DNA of 64,000 nucleotides from JABDKJ01 sp964609215 (GTDB taxonomy: Bacteria > Bacteroidota > Bacteroidia > Flavobacteriales_D > JABDKJ01): contig CAZSQZ010000015.1 of assembly GCA_964609215.1 (NCBI GenBank), forward strand, positions 1-64,000, written 5' to 3'. The notes under the pieces were generated by a model that did no database searches, was not told the DNA's origin, and saw only the letters and a program-made list of their open reading frames with translations. How positions within the stretch are numbered: position 1 is the first letter of the stretch; each line of letters starts with the position of its first letter. Below, piece by piece: positions 25,990 to 34,613 of this stretch. Position numbers and translations under genes: made by a program.

Positions 25990-26068
25990 CCCGGAGGGTT
26001 AGAAGGAGGTTTTTTTGGTATTGAAGCATAGAATAGTTTTTACTCCTTCTCCTCTTCTGGGATTTTTT
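25990..26068 (+). terminator. Long stem-loop, terminator or attenuator before the DUF547 gene
   Basis: Two 19-base arms (25990-26008 and 26043-26061) pair with three G-U and two mismatched positions around a 34-base loop and are followed by six T residues. It lies 126 bases after the DPP III stop and 28 bases before the preferred DUF547 ATG, so it may end one transcript or modulate the next. The rest of 25865-25989 shows only a weak A/T hairpin (25951-25974). Confidence 0.55.
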
Positions 26069-26095
26069 ATTTCCCTATATTTCCGAAAATTTTCA

Positions 26096-26836
26096 ATGAA
26101 GAAACTACTTCTCTTCCTGTTAATATTCGAATGCTTTTCCTGCAATAGATCCATTGTTCAAGAAATAAGTCCGACAAGTGCGAAACCTATTAAACATAGC
26201 GTTTTGTCTAATGTTTTGGAGAAATATGTGGACAAAGATGGAAATGTAGATTACAAAAATATAGCAAAAGACGATCAGTTTTTTGAATACTTAGAAACCC
26301 TAAAAAAGACTCATCCAGACTCTAGTTGGACACAAGATGAAAGAATGGCTTATTGGATAAATGCTTACAATGCATTCACAATAAAGCTGATTATAGACCA
26401 CTATCCAGTTAAGAGTATTAAGGACATTCCTAATAGATGGGCTAACAAATTTATTAGTATAGAAGGCAAAAAATATAGTCTCGAAGAGATTGAACATCAG
26501 ATTTTAAGAAAACTATATAAAGAGCCCAGAATTCATTTTGCGATTAATTGCGCTTCTTACTCTTGTCCTAAATTACTGAATAAATCTTTTGAGGCAGAAT
26601 CTCTTGATAAACAGTTAGATAGTGTAGCTAGAGACTTTGTCAATGATAAAAGAAGAAACATTATTAGTGCTGACCGTGCTCAGGTTTCGCAAATTTTTAA
26701 ATGGTTCAAAGAAGATTTTACAAGTACAAGTTCTCTTAAAGAATATATTCAAAAATATTCTGAGGTAACTATGGACCAGGCAACAAAAATTGAATATTTG
26801 GAGTATAAATGGGAGTTAAATGAATTTTCTCCTTAA
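26096..26836 (+). CDS. DUF547 family lipoprotein
   Basis: From ATG 26096 the product has 247 residues with a lipoprotein signal (KKLLLFLLIFECFSCN, Cys near residue 16). The DUF547 core is clear: MAYWINAYNAFTIKLIIDHY, IHFAINCASYSCPKL, FVNDKRRNI. The longer frame from 26015 starts inside a stem-loop and would add residues that spoil the signal peptide, so I reject it. DUF547 has no proven activity. It is the first gene of a three-gene unit with two arsenosugar-type glycosyltransferases, a pairing I recall from arsenosugar clusters. Confidence 0.87.
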   Translation: MKKLLLFLLIFECFSCNRSIVQEISPTSAKPIKHSVLSNVLEKYVDKDGNVDYKNIAKDDQFFEYLETLKKTHPDSSWTQDERMAYWINAYNAFTIKLIIDHYPVKSIKDIPNRWANKFISIEGKKYSLEEIEHQILRKLYKEPRIHFAINCASYSCPKLLNKSFEAESLDKQLDSVARDFVNDKRRNIISADRAQVSQIFKWFKEDFTSTSSLKEYIQKYSEVTMDQATKIEYLEYKWELNEFSP

Positions 26837-26851
26837 TAAACGCTTTAAATT

Positions 26852-27454
26852 ATGAATTCGAATCTACTCATCATATTCGCCAAAAAGCCCGAGCTAGGAA
26901 CAGTTAAAACAAGACTTGCAAAGAGTATTGGTGATGAGAATGCGTTAAAAGTTTATCTGAAACTTTTAGAACACACGCATAGAGTAGCGGACAAGGTAAA
27001 TGCAAGCAAGAAAGTATATTTCAATAAAATTTCTCAAATAGACTTACTGGATTACTATAAATTTCAGAAAGAAGTTCAAGTTGGTGAGGACCTTGGAGAG
27101 AAAATGAGGAATGCATTTCTTGAAAATTTCGAATTTGAAAAAATCGTTTTAATTGGTAGCGATTGCTATGATATTAATGAGGATATTATTGAAGATGCGT
27201 TTCTTGCATTAGAAGATAATGACTGTGTCATAGGACCTGCCAAGGATGGCGGTTACTACTTAATTGGATCAAGAGGAGAACGCTTATTACCAGTGTTTAG
27301 AGATAAAGAGTGGAGTACTGAGAATGTGCTTTTAGACACTATTTTAGATTTAAAGAAACACGAGTTAAGTTACTGTTTATTGGATGAACTTAGCGATGTT
27401 GACGTTGAAGCAGACCTCCCCGAAAAATGGGCAAAGTCTATGCTTCAGAAATGA
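26852..27454 (+). CDS. TIGR04282-type (DUF2064) glycosyltransferase, arsenosugar biosynthesis-like
   Basis: A 200-residue nucleotidyl/glycosyltransferase-A fold protein with the family pattern FAKKPELGTVKTRLAKSIG at residues 9-27, VLIGSDCYDI (about 107) and IGPAKDGGYYLIG (about 129). In gene clusters with ArsS and ArsM this family is proposed to act in arsenosugar synthesis. Neither partner is in the window, so the present role may be a more general sugar transfer. It starts 15 bases after the DUF547 stop and overlaps the next gene by 4 bases (ATGA), showing translational coupling. Confidence 0.87.
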   Translation: MNSNLLIIFAKKPELGTVKTRLAKSIGDENALKVYLKLLEHTHRVADKVNASKKVYFNKISQIDLLDYYKFQKEVQVGEDLGEKMRNAFLENFEFEKIVLIGSDCYDINEDIIEDAFLALEDNDCVIGPAKDGGYYLIGSRGERLLPVFRDKEWSTENVLLDTILDLKKHELSYCLLDELSDVDVEADLPEKWAKSMLQK

Positions 27455-28140
27455 CAAGGATAAGTATTATCATTCCAGTATATAATGAAGGAGAATATAT
27501 TTCCAAACTCCTAAATCACATTTCTTGCAAACGCAGTGGTCAAGTAGAAATGGAAGTAATTGTTGTGGATTACAATCATTCAACACCATTAAATAATCCT
27601 GAAATTATTTACATCAATTCTCCTTTGAAAGGAAGATCAGAACAAATGAATTTTGGAGCTGCTAATGCAAAAGGGGAGATTTTATACTTTCTACATGCAG
27701 ACTCTTATCCACCCCAAAACTTTGACCAGCTTATTGCTTTGGAAATAGATAATAACAAGGACTTTGGTTGCTTCAAAATGCAATTTGACAATGAGCACTT
27801 TTTTCTGAAATTCTTTGCATGGTTTACCAGATTTAAATCAAATTGGTGTAGGGGAGGAGATCAATCTTTATTTGTTAGAAAAGAAATCTTTGATAGAATT
27901 AACGGTTTCGATACTTCGCTGATTTTAATGGAAGATTTGGAAATAATAAAACGTTTAAAGAAAAGTGCTGAATTTACCGTTATAACAAAAGAGCCCATCA
28001 TTACATCATCGCGAAAGTATGAAGCAAATGGAGTTTGTAAACTTCAGTTATTATTTGGTTTTATTCATTTGCAGTATCGTATGGGCTTTTCCCAACGGAG
28101 TATGATGCGTTTTTACAATAGATTTATTACCACACATTAA
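27451..28140 (+). CDS. TIGR04283-type GT2 glycosyltransferase, arsenosugar biosynthesis-like
   Basis: 229 residues from the ATG at 27451, which overlaps the previous stop as ATGA; the upstream TTG/ATG options are disfavoured. GT2 features: SIIIPVYNEGEYISKLLNHI at the start, LKGRSEQMNFGA, LHADSYPP (the DxD-like site, about residue 88), and GGDQSLFVRKEIF. The family commonly follows a TIGR04282 gene, as here. Cytosolic enzyme; acceptor unknown. The 3' end overlaps the convergent M23 gene by 4 bases. Confidence 0.87.
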   Translation: MTRISIIIPVYNEGEYISKLLNHISCKRSGQVEMEVIVVDYNHSTPLNNPEIIYINSPLKGRSEQMNFGAANAKGEILYFLHADSYPPQNFDQLIALEIDNNKDFGCFKMQFDNEHFFLKFFAWFTRFKSNWCRGGDQSLFVRKEIFDRINGFDTSLILMEDLEIIKRLKKSAEFTVITKEPIITSSRKYEANGVCKLQLLFGFIHLQYRMGFSQRSMMRFYNRFITTH

Positions 28141-29816
28141 AGGGTGAATTTTTTATTTAGTATTCCTTTATTTCCTTGAGGATCGGATATTTCAAATATC
28201 AATTCATGTTCGCCCTTTTCCAATTCTAAATCACTAGGATTGCAATAAAATTTCTTAGCCTTAGCATCAAAGTATAGCTTTAACCATCTATTATCTATTT
28301 TCGCTTCATAATTGGAAAATTGATTGAAATTATCGCTGACCTTAAATGTTGTTTTTGAATTTCCTATTGATTTTGAAAGGAGTTCTACCCTAGGCGCGAT
28401 AGTATCCAGTACTACTTGAAATTTACCAAATTCTTTTGTTCTGCAACTCAGCCATCCATTATCGTAACTGGTATATTCAGGTCTACGGTATGAATTTCCT
28501 CTATCTTTTGCGATTATCAGTTTATCTCTTAAATCCTCAGGATAATTTGGGCACTTTATTTTTAAAGTATACCAATCCTTTAATGCGGTATGTTCAGGAC
28601 CCACATTCACCGTGTTTTTTTCTTCTGAAAAATCAACAATTAAATTAATGTCCTTATACAATCGGTTTTCTGGAAAATAAAGACTAACCCCTTCTTCGAA
28701 ATAAGAGTTTTCTTTGTCATAGTTCAGCTTCTTGTCATATTCTTTTCTATCAATATTTCTAACTTCATCAGATCGCCCATGTAATTTGAAAACAATTTTA
28801 CTTTTATTGTTTTCCAGGTCTTTTACTTGAATTTCAATTTCCTTTTTCTCTCCTTCAAATAACTCTAGAACGCCATTGTTTTCAGCGATGGAATAAAATG
28901 CTAGTCGACTATCCGGCTCTTTAAAACACTTTGTGATTTTTTTCTTTTCGGTGATTTTTCTCTCTAAATCCATGTGGCTATTCACATCTCTTAATGTCTT
29001 AAAATCAAGCTCACTATATTTAAACTTGTAGAAGTCTTGGCCGTCAACTTTCATGAGAAGTTCATTAAAAGTATGCTTGTATTTTCCATTTTTAAAGCGA
29101 TCCAAAGAATAAAGACCAATCCCAATTTTTCCACTTACCTCTATGCGATCATTGATATGTAAAACACCATTAAACTTAAAAGCATTAAAGGATTGAACTT
29201 TGTTCTTTCCATTTATGGAACTCCAATCATCGAGGGGGTAAACATAAATGCTGTAAATTTCAGGTAATACATCATCTGGTATGTTAAAACCAAACATTAT
29301 TGGGTTTAGCGGATGTTCCGTTTTGGTGTCTCTTATTTCAAAATGAAGGTGAGGACCTGAAGAACTACCACTATTTCCACCAAAAGCAATAATGTCGCCC
29401 TGTTCAACTTTTAATTCTCCGGGCTCCAGATAATAGTCAATGGTATTAAGTTCAAGTTCATATTGTTTTTTGAAAATATACTCGCTTATGCTTTTATTGA
29501 ATTTGTTAAGGTGGCCATATAAAGTTGTATATCCATTTGGGTGTTCAATGTAAAGCGCATTGCCGTATCCATATGGGGAAATTCTTATTCTGGATATAAA
29601 ACCTTCAGCACTTGCATATATTTTCTTTCCTATCACTCCTTGAGTTCGAATATCAATTCCAGAATGAAAGTGATTCGTTCTAAAATCACCAAAATTTCCA
29701 CTAAGAGAAATGGTGAAATCTATTGGTGAAGTAAAATAGTCTTGCGGATAATTTTCTGCATTCTTTGCCGAAACAAAAAGAAGGAAAACTAAAGAAATAC
29801 AAATTCTAATGTTCAT
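28137..29816 (-). CDS. M23 (LytM-type) metallopeptidase
   Basis: A 559-residue exported protein with an N-terminal signal peptide (about residues 1-20). The LytM domain has zinc ligands in HSGID (H51, D55) and HLH (H156, H158) and is followed by about 380 residues of beta-rich domains of unknown type. M23 enzymes cleave peptide crosslinks of the cell wall; with all ligands present this one is probably active. It is divergent from the zapA-rny operon, in keeping with a role in wall growth or division. Confidence 0.87.
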   Translation of the reverse strand: MNIRICISLVFLLFVSAKNAENYPQDYFTSPIDFTISLSGNFGDFRTNHFHSGIDIRTQGVIGKKIYASAEGFISRIRISPYGYGNALYIEHPNGYTTLYGHLNKFNKSISEYIFKKQYELELNTIDYYLEPGELKVEQGDIIAFGGNSGSSSGPHLHFEIRDTKTEHPLNPIMFGFNIPDDVLPEIYSIYVYPLDDWSSINGKNKVQSFNAFKFNGVLHINDRIEVSGKIGIGLYSLDRFKNGKYKHTFNELLMKVDGQDFYKFKYSELDFKTLRDVNSHMDLERKITEKKKITKCFKEPDSRLAFYSIAENNGVLELFEGEKKEIEIQVKDLENNKSKIVFKLHGRSDEVRNIDRKEYDKKLNYDKENSYFEEGVSLYFPENRLYKDINLIVDFSEEKNTVNVGPEHTALKDWYTLKIKCPNYPEDLRDKLIIAKDRGNSYRRPEYTSYDNGWLSCRTKEFGKFQVVLDTIAPRVELLSKSIGNSKTTFKVSDNFNQFSNYEAKIDNRWLKLYFDAKAKKFYCNPSDLELEKGEHELIFEISDPQGNKGILNKKFTL

Positions 29817-29907
29817 TAAAAATAAATGCTTGTCTCAAAGAAAAATCAAATAATTATAAAATTGTAATGTATTGAGAATGATGTATTCACAAGGAACACC
29901 TGAAAAT

Positions 29908-29938
29908 TTTGTTTATGTGGTGTATCTTTTTACTTTTG
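29908..29938 (+). promoter_or_regulatory. Bacteroidota-type promoter for the zapA-rny operon
   Basis: TTTG at 29908-29911 and TACTTTTG at 29931-29938 match the -33 TTTG and -7 TAnnTTTG consensus with a 19-bp spacer. The start codon follows 21 bases later at 29960, giving a short leader. This is the clearest promoter in the window. Confidence 0.7.
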
Positions 29939-29959
29939 AATACGTCCTAAGTCCAAACA

Positions 29960-30250
29960 ATGACCGAAACAGAATTCATTCATAAGGAAATTATAGATAA
30001 GCTCGAAAGAGCTAAAGGACAGAAAAAAGAGTTTTCAGAGACTATCGAAAATTTGAAAACTTATAATCAAAGGCTGGAAACAGAAATCCAGAATAAGAAT
30101 AAAGAAATTGAACGCTTACTTGAAAGAATAAAAATTATCAAGTCAGCAAAGAGTTTAGCTGATGCCGGTGGTGGATCAGCTGATGTTAAGTATAAGATAA
30201 ACGAAATGGTCAAGGAAATAGATCGATGTATATCTTATTTGAATAAATAA
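29960..30250 (+). CDS. Small coiled-coil protein, likely division-associated
   Basis: A 96-residue, highly charged protein with heptad-like spacing from about residue 10 to 60 (LERAKGQKKEFSETIENLK, RLETEIQNKNKEIERLLERI). It lies 5 bases upstream of zapA under a shared promoter. In Bacteroidota a small coiled-coil gene often precedes zapA; by analogy with ZapB it may help cross-link division filaments, but no homology is claimed. Confidence 0.7.
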   Translation: MTETEFIHKEIIDKLERAKGQKKEFSETIENLKTYNQRLETEIQNKNKEIERLLERIKIIKSAKSLADAGGGSADVKYKINEMVKEIDRCISYLNK

Positions 30251-30255
30251 GCAAA

Positions 30256-30537
30256 TTGAAAGACATATCCATAGATATAAACATTGGAGGAAAGAATTAT
30301 CCTCTTCAGGTTAATGAAAAAGAGAAAGAGCTTGTTGAAATGGCAGCTCAAAAGATAAATGAAACCTTTTCCCATCTTAATGATAAATATGCGGTGAAAG
30401 ATTCCCGAGACTTAATGGCAATGACAGCTTTAAGAGTAGTTTCGGAATTGTTAGATTCTAAACCCATTATTCAGAACAATAAGGATGAGGAATTTCTCTC
30501 AGAAATAAACAGCAGTTTAGATAGTCTTATCAATTAA
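30256..30537 (+). CDS. zapA: Cell division protein ZapA
   Basis: A 93-residue protein matching ZapA: SIDINIGGKNYPLQVNEKEK at the start and the helical tail (MAAQKINETFSHLNDKYA, RDLMAMTALRVVSELLD). ZapA binds and bundles FtsZ filaments. The start codon is TTG at 30256, 5 bases after the previous stop. It is followed by rny after 38 bases. Confidence 0.9.
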   Translation: MKDISIDINIGGKNYPLQVNEKEKELVEMAAQKINETFSHLNDKYAVKDSRDLMAMTALRVVSELLDSKPIIQNNKDEEFLSEINSSLDSLIN

Positions 30538-30575
30538 TACATTTTTCTTTTCCTGACACAATATAGATAAGTGTT

Positions 30576-32117
30576 ATGGAGAATTTAGGTCCGATAGTTT
30601 GGATAATTATAGGCTTAGTGCTGGGTGTAGTTATAGGTTATTTACTATTTAATAATGTCTTAAAGAGTAAGAAACAAGCGCTCATAAAAGAAGCCGAGGT
30701 TAAAGCCGAGGGAATCAAGAAAGAGAAAATCCTTCAAGCCAAGGAAAAATTCTTAGGTCTTAAGCAGAAGCATGAAGCTTCTATAAAAGAAAGAAACAAG
30801 AAAATACAATCTGCAGAAGATCGTATCAAGAACAAGGAAAAATCCCTTACCAAGAAGTTGGAGGATACGAATAAGAAGCTCAAGAAGAATGAAAAGCTTC
30901 AGGGAGATTTGCAAAGACAGGCTGCTGCTGCAGAAAAGAAAAAGGAAGAACTTGCTGCTAATAACGAGAAGATTGTAAGCAAGTTGGAAAAGATTGCTGG
31001 CCTCTCTGCCACTGAAGCAAAGAAGGAAATAATGGAAGCTTTAAAGGCAGAGGCAAAAACGGAAGCCATGTCTCATATCAAGGATATTGTTGATGAGGCA
31101 AAACTAACCGCTAATAAGGAAGCAAAAAAGATTGTCATTGGTTCCATTCAAAGAGTAGCTGCCGAACACGCAATAGAAAATGCTGTTTCCGTCTTTAACA
31201 TAGAAAGTGATGAAATCAAGGGAAGAATAATAGGAAGAGAAGGCAGAAATATTCGAGCTTTAGAATCGGCAACAGGAGTGGAGATTATCGTGGACGATAC
31301 CCCAGAAGCAATAATCCTTTCTTGCTTTGATCCATTTAGAAGAGAAATTGCCAGACTATCCATTCATCAATTAGTTACCGATGGGAGAATTCATCCTGCA
31401 AGAATAGAAGAAGTAGTTAAAAAGACCCGAAAGAACTTAGAAGAGGAAATTGCAGAGATTGGTAAAAGAACTTGCATAGATTTAGGTATTCATGGCCTTC
31501 ACCCACAGTTGACTAGAATGGTGGGTAAAATGAGATACCGATCTTCTTATGGACAAAACCTATTACAACACAGTCGTGAAGTGGCTAACCTTTGTGCAAT
31601 AATGGCTGCGGAGTTAGGTTTAAATGTAAAACTAGCTAAGAGAGCAGGTTTATTACATGATATTGGAAAAGTGCCAGATGAAGAGCAAGATTTACCTCAC
31701 GCACTATATGGAATGAAGCTGGCTGAGAAATTCAAAGAGAAGAAAGAAGTATGCAATGCCATTGGTGCCCATCATGATGAAATAGAAATGACCAGTTTGA
31801 TTTCTCCAATTGTTCAAGTTTGTGATGCCATTTCAGGAGCAAGACCAGGCGCAAGGCGAGAAGTCGTGGAAAGCTATATTAAAAGGTTAAAAGACCTTGA
31901 GGAGTTGGCTTTAGGCTATCCAGGAGTGCTTAAGAGTTATGCGATTCAAGCAGGAAGGGAATTGAGGGTTTTAGTGGAAAGTGAAAAAGTATCAGACAAA
32001 GAAGCAGATACCTTGGCCTTTGATATTTCTCAGAAAATACAAACTGAAATGACCTATCCTGGGCAAATCAAGGTCACAGTAATTAGAGAGAAAAGAGCCG
32101 TTTCATTTGCAAAATAA
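30576..32117 (+). CDS. rny: Ribonuclease Y
   Basis: A 513-residue membrane-anchored endoribonuclease. N-terminal helix (residues 5-26), long Lys/Glu-rich coiled coil (about 30-190), KH domain with GRIIGREGRN (about 214-223), and HD domain with LLHDIGK (about 359-365). It starts mRNA decay at the inner membrane. The stop overlaps the epimerase start by one base. Length and domain order match the family. Confidence 0.96.
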   Translation: MENLGPIVWIIIGLVLGVVIGYLLFNNVLKSKKQALIKEAEVKAEGIKKEKILQAKEKFLGLKQKHEASIKERNKKIQSAEDRIKNKEKSLTKKLEDTNKKLKKNEKLQGDLQRQAAAAEKKKEELAANNEKIVSKLEKIAGLSATEAKKEIMEALKAEAKTEAMSHIKDIVDEAKLTANKEAKKIVIGSIQRVAAEHAIENAVSVFNIESDEIKGRIIGREGRNIRALESATGVEIIVDDTPEAIILSCFDPFRREIARLSIHQLVTDGRIHPARIEEVVKKTRKNLEEEIAEIGKRTCIDLGIHGLHPQLTRMVGKMRYRSSYGQNLLQHSREVANLCAIMAAELGLNVKLAKRAGLLHDIGKVPDEEQDLPHALYGMKLAEKFKEKKEVCNAIGAHHDEIEMTSLISPIVQVCDAISGARPGARREVVESYIKRLKDLEELALGYPGVLKSYAIQAGRELRVLVESEKVSDKEADTLAFDISQKIQTEMTYPGQIKVTVIREKRAVSFAK

Positions 32118-33115
32118 TGACTGAAAAAATTACGGGAAAAAATATTCTGGTTACCGGAGGTGCGGGATTTATCGGCTCCAACTTGTGTGAGTATTTTCTT
32201 GATAATGGAAATAAAGTTACTTGTTTAGATGATTTAAGTACTGGCTTTCTTCATAATATTAGCCATTTGGAAGCAAGTGAAAACTTCCACTTTATCAAAG
32301 GAGATATATGCGATTTAGGCACTTGTGAGAAGGTGGTTGAGCATATAGATTTTGTTTTTCATCAAGCAGCTTTAGGCTCCATACCAAGATCCATTGATAA
32401 CCCTATTCGGAGCAATGAAGTTAATGTAAGTGGTTTTTTGAATATGCTGGTGGCGGCTAAAAATGCTAAAGTCAAACGCTTTATTTTTGCTGCGAGTTCT
32501 TCTACCTATGGAGACCATAAAGGTCTTCCTAAAGTTGAAGATAGGATTGGAAACCCGCTTTCGCCCTATGCTGTCACAAAATATACGAATGAATTATATG
32601 CCAAGGTCTTTTCCGATTTGTATGGTATTGAAGTAATCGGACTAAGATATTTTAATGTCTTTGGGAAAAATCAAACACCCGATGGCCCTTATGCTGCTGC
32701 TATTCCAAAATTTGTGGCTGCTTTTATCAAACACGATGCGCCAACAATAAATGGAGATGGTGAACAGTCAAGAGATTTTACCTACATTAAAAATGTCCTT
32801 CACGCAAATGAGGTGGCGGCTTTGGCCCCAAGAGAAAGTGCTATAGGTGAAATCTATAATGTCGCTTATGGCGCTAAGTGCACCATAAATGAACTCATAG
32901 ATTATTTGAAAATGGATCTTTCAAATTTTGATCCTGAGATTGCAAATTTGAACGCGAGTTATGGCCCAGAAAGACCAGGAGATGTCAAGCATTCTCTAGC
33001 AGATATTTCAAAGGCAAGAACAAAGCTTAATTATAACCCACAATATGATTTGAAAGCTGGAATAAAAGAGGCGATTCAGTGGTACTGGAATTCCTTATCT
33101 TCCGCTACTAATTAA
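32117..33115 (+). CDS. NAD-dependent sugar-nucleotide epimerase (WbpP/Gne-like)
   Basis: A 332-residue extended SDR enzyme. Nucleotide-binding GGAGFIG at 14-20, catalytic YAVTK (Y151, K155) and SSSTYG before it. Segments LGSIPRSIDNP and LRYFNVFGKNQTPDGPYAA fit UDP-GlcNAc 4-epimerases of the WbpP type. It provides an epimerised sugar nucleotide for surface polysaccharide and leads directly into the flippase and glycosyltransferase genes. Confidence 0.9.
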   Translation: MTEKITGKNILVTGGAGFIGSNLCEYFLDNGNKVTCLDDLSTGFLHNISHLEASENFHFIKGDICDLGTCEKVVEHIDFVFHQAALGSIPRSIDNPIRSNEVNVSGFLNMLVAAKNAKVKRFIFAASSSTYGDHKGLPKVEDRIGNPLSPYAVTKYTNELYAKVFSDLYGIEVIGLRYFNVFGKNQTPDGPYAAAIPKFVAAFIKHDAPTINGDGEQSRDFTYIKNVLHANEVAALAPRESAIGEIYNVAYGAKCTINELIDYLKMDLSNFDPEIANLNASYGPERPGDVKHSLADISKARTKLNYNPQYDLKAGIKEAIQWYWNSLSSATN

Positions 33116-33119
33116 ATTT

Positions 33120-34613
33120 ATGGGAATAGTCATTCGCCAAAGTTTTTGGTCTTCTATTTTCTTGTTTCTAGGTGTATTTCTGGGAGCTTTAAATGTATTA
33201 GTACTTTTCAAACTGATACTGGGAGATGAGATTTTTGGTTTAACCAGAATACTGCTCAGCTTCTCATTCATTGCAGCGGAGTTTGCAGTTTTAGGAACCC
33301 CAACTATGCTTTTAAAGTATTTTCCCTTTTTTAAAGAGGAAAAAAACAAAGGAGTAATTTTATTTGGGTTCTGTATTTTACTCGTAGGAACTTTGCTAAC
33401 CGTCTTTGTTCTGTGGTTTTTTAAAGAACCCATAATTCTGTCTAAAGAAGGAAATCCAGACTTGGTTCGATCCTATTACTTTGTAACACTTGTCAGTTTA
33501 ATTGGAGTTGCTCTTTACAAGTTTTTTCAAGCGTATTTTAAGGCTATCCTTGTCACCGTTCTCCCTGTTTTCCTGAACGATTTTATGCTTAGGCTTTATA
33601 TAACACTTTGGCTTCTAGCTTATTCCTTTTTCCAAATAGATCTATATACTTGGATGTTAGGTTATGCTTTAATCTATCTAATCAATCCGCTAATAATGAT
33701 TCTTTATCTTCAGATAAAAGGTCGATTAGATTTCTCATGGAACCGTAAATTTACACCAAAGCTGAGAAAGGAAGCATTTTCATTTGGCCTTTGGAATCTG
33801 ATGGCAGGAGCATCTACTTCACTGGTTAATAATGTAGATATTTTTATGCTTTGGCAATTTTTGATTCAAGCCGAGGAAAAAATTGCAGTTTATTCTCGAG
33901 CACTCTACATAAGTGCCCTTATTATCATTCCAGTAAGAGCTATTGCTAATATCGTGCAACCCTTAGTTTCGCAGATGTTTAAAGACAAAAATTATGCAGG
34001 ACTTGCAAGGATTTATAAGCAATCCTCAATTAATCAACTGATCGTTAGTGGTTTTGTTTTTCTGGTTATCTGGATAAACATAGATGCTATTTTAATGCTC
34101 TTGGGAGACGATGCCACACAAGCCAAATGGGTGGTTTTATTTATTGGTCTTTCCAAAGTGTTCTCCGTGGCAACTGGTATTAATGGTCTCTTAATTAATC
34201 ATTCAGAGCATTATAGATATACAACCTACTTTATTCTTACACTTTCCATTTTGACTATTGTTTTCAATATCATTTTTATTCCTAAGTATCAATTATTAGG
34301 AGCAGCTATTGCAACCTCCTTTTCTGTGTTTATGTTTAACTTCCTAAAATGGTGGTTTGTCTTTAAGAAATTAAAAATGCAACCTTTTGATTGGAATAGT
34401 GCCAAAGTGGTTTTGGCTGCAGGTTTAGCCATACTCGTTTGCCATTTCATTCCAAATTTTTTCGGTACTGAAATCATTCATCTGTTATTAGATATGACTA
34501 TTAAAGGCATTGTTGCAGGAGGTATCTTTGTTTTCATTATTCTAAAAGCCGGTTTGTCAAAAGAAATTACTGGGATCTTTCAGACGTTCATAAATAAGCT
34601 TGGAAATGGCTAG
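33120..34613 (+). CDS. Wzx-type polysaccharide flippase (MOP superfamily)
   Basis: A 497-residue membrane protein with about 12-14 hydrophobic helices and the polysaccharide-synthase pattern (SFIAAEFAVLGTPTMLLKYF near the start; FGLWNLMAGASTSLVNNVDI and YSRALYISALIIIPVRAIAN in the middle). Such proteins move lipid-linked oligosaccharides across the inner membrane. It starts 4 bases after the epimerase and overlaps the next gene by 8 bases. Confidence 0.88.
   Translation: MGIVIRQSFWSSIFLFLGVFLGALNVLVLFKLILGDEIFGLTRILLSFSFIAAEFAVLGTPTMLLKYFPFFKEEKNKGVILFGFCILLVGTLLTVFVLWFFKEPIILSKEGNPDLVRSYYFVTLVSLIGVALYKFFQAYFKAILVTVLPVFLNDFMLRLYITLWLLAYSFFQIDLYTWMLGYALIYLINPLIMILYLQIKGRLDFSWNRKFTPKLRKEAFSFGLWNLMAGASTSLVNNVDIFMLWQFLIQAEEKIAVYSRALYISALIIIPVRAIANIVQPLVSQMFKDKNYAGLARIYKQSSINQLIVSGFVFLVIWINIDAILMLLGDDATQAKWVVLFIGLSKVFSVATGINGLLINHSEHYRYTTYFILTLSILTIVFNIIFIPKYQLLGAAIATSFSVFMFNFLKWWFVFKKLKMQPFDWNSAKVVLAAGLAILVCHFIPNFFGTEIIHLLLDMTIKGIVAGGIFVFIILKAGLSKEITGIFQTFINKLGNG

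Noticed and set aside
26015..26095. Upstream extension of the DUF547 frame from TTG
   Set aside because: Runs through a stem-loop and would put 27 residues before a good lipoprotein signal.
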